A DNA stretch of 20,202 nucleotides. Source: a virus. Both the position numbers and the translations under genes were made by a program. Below, piece after piece: positions 19,162 to 20,202 of this stretch. Position 1 is the stretch's first letter. Every line of letters begins with the position of its first letter. The notes under the pieces are model-generated. The model saw nothing but the letters and a program-made list of their open reading frames with translations, searched no databases and had not been told where the DNA came from. The stretch spans positions 1-20,202 of IMG/VR virus record IMGVR_UViG_3300031977_001791. One strand, given 5' to 3'.

Positions 19162-20202
19162 ATGGCAGACTATGACGATTTTAAACTTGAGCAATCCTTA
19201 GAAAGTTGGGTGCTCGATAAATGCGAAGAGTGGCGTGAACACTACGAGTCAAACTATGAAAACAAACATGAAGAATATTTCCGCCTTTGGCGTGGTATTT
19301 GGGATGGCTCGGACTCTATGCGTGAATCTGAGCGCTCACGTCTTATTGCTCCTGCTTTACAGCAGGCTGTTGAATCCAGTGTTGCGGAAGTGGAAGAAGC
19401 CACTTTTGGGCGTGGCAAGTGGTTTGATATTCGTGACGATATTGCTGACCAAAACCCCTTAGACATTCAACAGATTCGCAACCAGTTACAAGAGGACTTC
19501 TATTTTACCAAGACACGTAAGAGTGTTGCTGAGTGTATCCTTAATGGCGCTATCTATGGTACAGGTATCGGTGAGCTTGTTATTGAAGAAGTAAAAGAGA
19601 TGCGCCCTGCTACACAGCCCATTATGGAAGGTGCTATGCAGGCTGTAGGTGTTAACATTGAAGACCGCTTTGTTGTTAAACTAAACCCTGTGCTTCCTCA
19701 AAACTTCCTTATTGACCCTGTAGCTACGTCTGTAGATGATGCGCTAGGTGTAGCAGTAGACCAGTTTGTTTCTACGCACCAAGTAACTATACTACAAGAA
19801 CAAGGTGTCTACCGTAATGAAGATATTGGTAGTGCACATACAGACATTAGCCTAGAAGCTGACAAAGAACTCCTGCATCATCCAGAGGACAAAGTACGCC
19901 TAACAAAATACTACGGTTTAGTCCCTCGTTATATGCTAGAAGCTGCCTTAGCAGAGGATGATGAAGAAGTAGTAGAACTGAGCGCTTCAGAAGAAAAGAG
20001 TGAATACGTAGAAGCAATCGTTATCATTGCTAACGGTGTCTTGATGAAAGTAGAGGAAAACCCCTACATGATGCAAGACCGTCCTATTGTTGCATTCCCT
20101 TGGGATATTGTTCCTAACCGTTTCTGGGGGCGTGGTGTTTGTGAGAAGGGCTATAACAGCCAGAAAGCACTCGATACAGAGCTTAGAGCACGTATTGATG
20201 CC
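19162..20202 (+). CDS. Portal protein (partial, runs off the window)
   Basis: The frame is open from ATG 19162 to the window end (347 codons), with AGGA ten bases upstream of the start, one base after the TerL stop. The protein begins with acidic helices, has D-P-V-A-T-S-V-D-D near residue 185, and then F-W-G-R-G-V-C-E-K-G-Y-N-S-Q-K-A near 321-336 followed by L-R-A-R-I-D, which is typical of podoviral portals (the G-x-G-V-x-E ... Q segment). It forms the ring at the capsid vertex through which TerL drives DNA and to which the tail attaches. The C-terminal part is outside the window. Confidence 0.88.
   Translation, partial: MADYDDFKLEQSLESWVLDKCEEWREHYESNYENKHEEYFRLWRGIWDGSDSMRESERSRLIAPALQQAVESSVAEVEEATFGRGKWFDIRDDIADQNPLDIQQIRNQLQEDFYFTKTRKSVAECILNGAIYGTGIGELVIEEVKEMRPATQPIMEGAMQAVGVNIEDRFVVKLNPVLPQNFLIDPVATSVDDALGVAVDQFVSTHQVTILQEQGVYRNEDIGSAHTDISLEADKELLHHPEDKVRLTKYYGLVPRYMLEAALAEDDEEVVELSASEEKSEYVEAIVIIANGVLMKVEENPYMMQDRPIVAFPWDIVPNRFWGRGVCEKGYNSQKALDTELRARIDA

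Overview
The window is about 20 kb of the genome of a tailed, double-stranded DNA bacteriophage, most likely a lytic podovirus. Nothing in it looks like chromosomal host sequence. The evidence is a T7-type replication set (family A DNA polymerase, fused primase-helicase, flap-type 5'-3' exonuclease, ssDNA-binding protein with an acidic tail), a packaging and capsid set (TerS, TerL, portal), a T4-type lysozyme and three consecutive virion proteins that resemble podoviral DNA-ejection proteins. Content and order (thyX, mazG-like gene, metallophosphoesterase, T7-like replication genes, no RNA polymerase seen) recall marine SIO1/VpV262-type podoviruses; this comparison is from memory and no search was run. 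The host cannot be read from the sequence. Well-formed sigma70-type promoters suggest that a bacterial host RNA polymerase does at least part of the transcription.

Layout. (1) 1-4456, plus strand: the end of a tail-fibre-like gene and three virion/ejection proteins, closing at a hairpin at about 4465-4482. (2) 4481-15874, all minus strand: the early and replication arm. It is transcribed leftward from a promoter at about 15936-15964. It begins with small unknown genes, a 32-residue membrane protein and a tandem-HTH regulator, then runs through a small gene, primase-helicase, DNA polymerase, ssb, exonuclease, HNH nuclease, metallophosphoesterase, small genes, MazG-like protein, ThyX and two more small genes, to a strong terminator at 5011-5040. 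Two further small genes lie beyond it and appear to have their own promoter (4973-5002). (3) 15875-16657: a 783-base noncoding control region with divergent promoters, a 13-14 unit array of degenerate 8-bp repeats, several short repeats and a hairpin. (4) 16658-20202, plus strand: endonuclease VII-like protein, TerS, lysozyme, TerL and portal, running off the window.

Genes within each arm are tightly packed. Many neighbours overlap as TAATG or ATGA, so translation is probably coupled. If the genome is circularly permuted, the rightward arm probably continues through capsid and tail genes back to position 1.

The most unusual content is regulatory. The octamer array sits between the two arms. 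The rightward promoter together with its downstream operator-like motif (16487-16545) has a recognisable second copy at 13816-13872, inside the leftward arm and antisense to it, next to a gene for a protein with two HTH-like repeats. One unit of the array, ACTTCTAG, is also the core of both operator-like motifs. Smaller oddities are a 25-codon ORF that copies the start of the mazG-like gene, a terminator directly after ssb, and altered active-site motifs in the DNA polymerase and ThyX.
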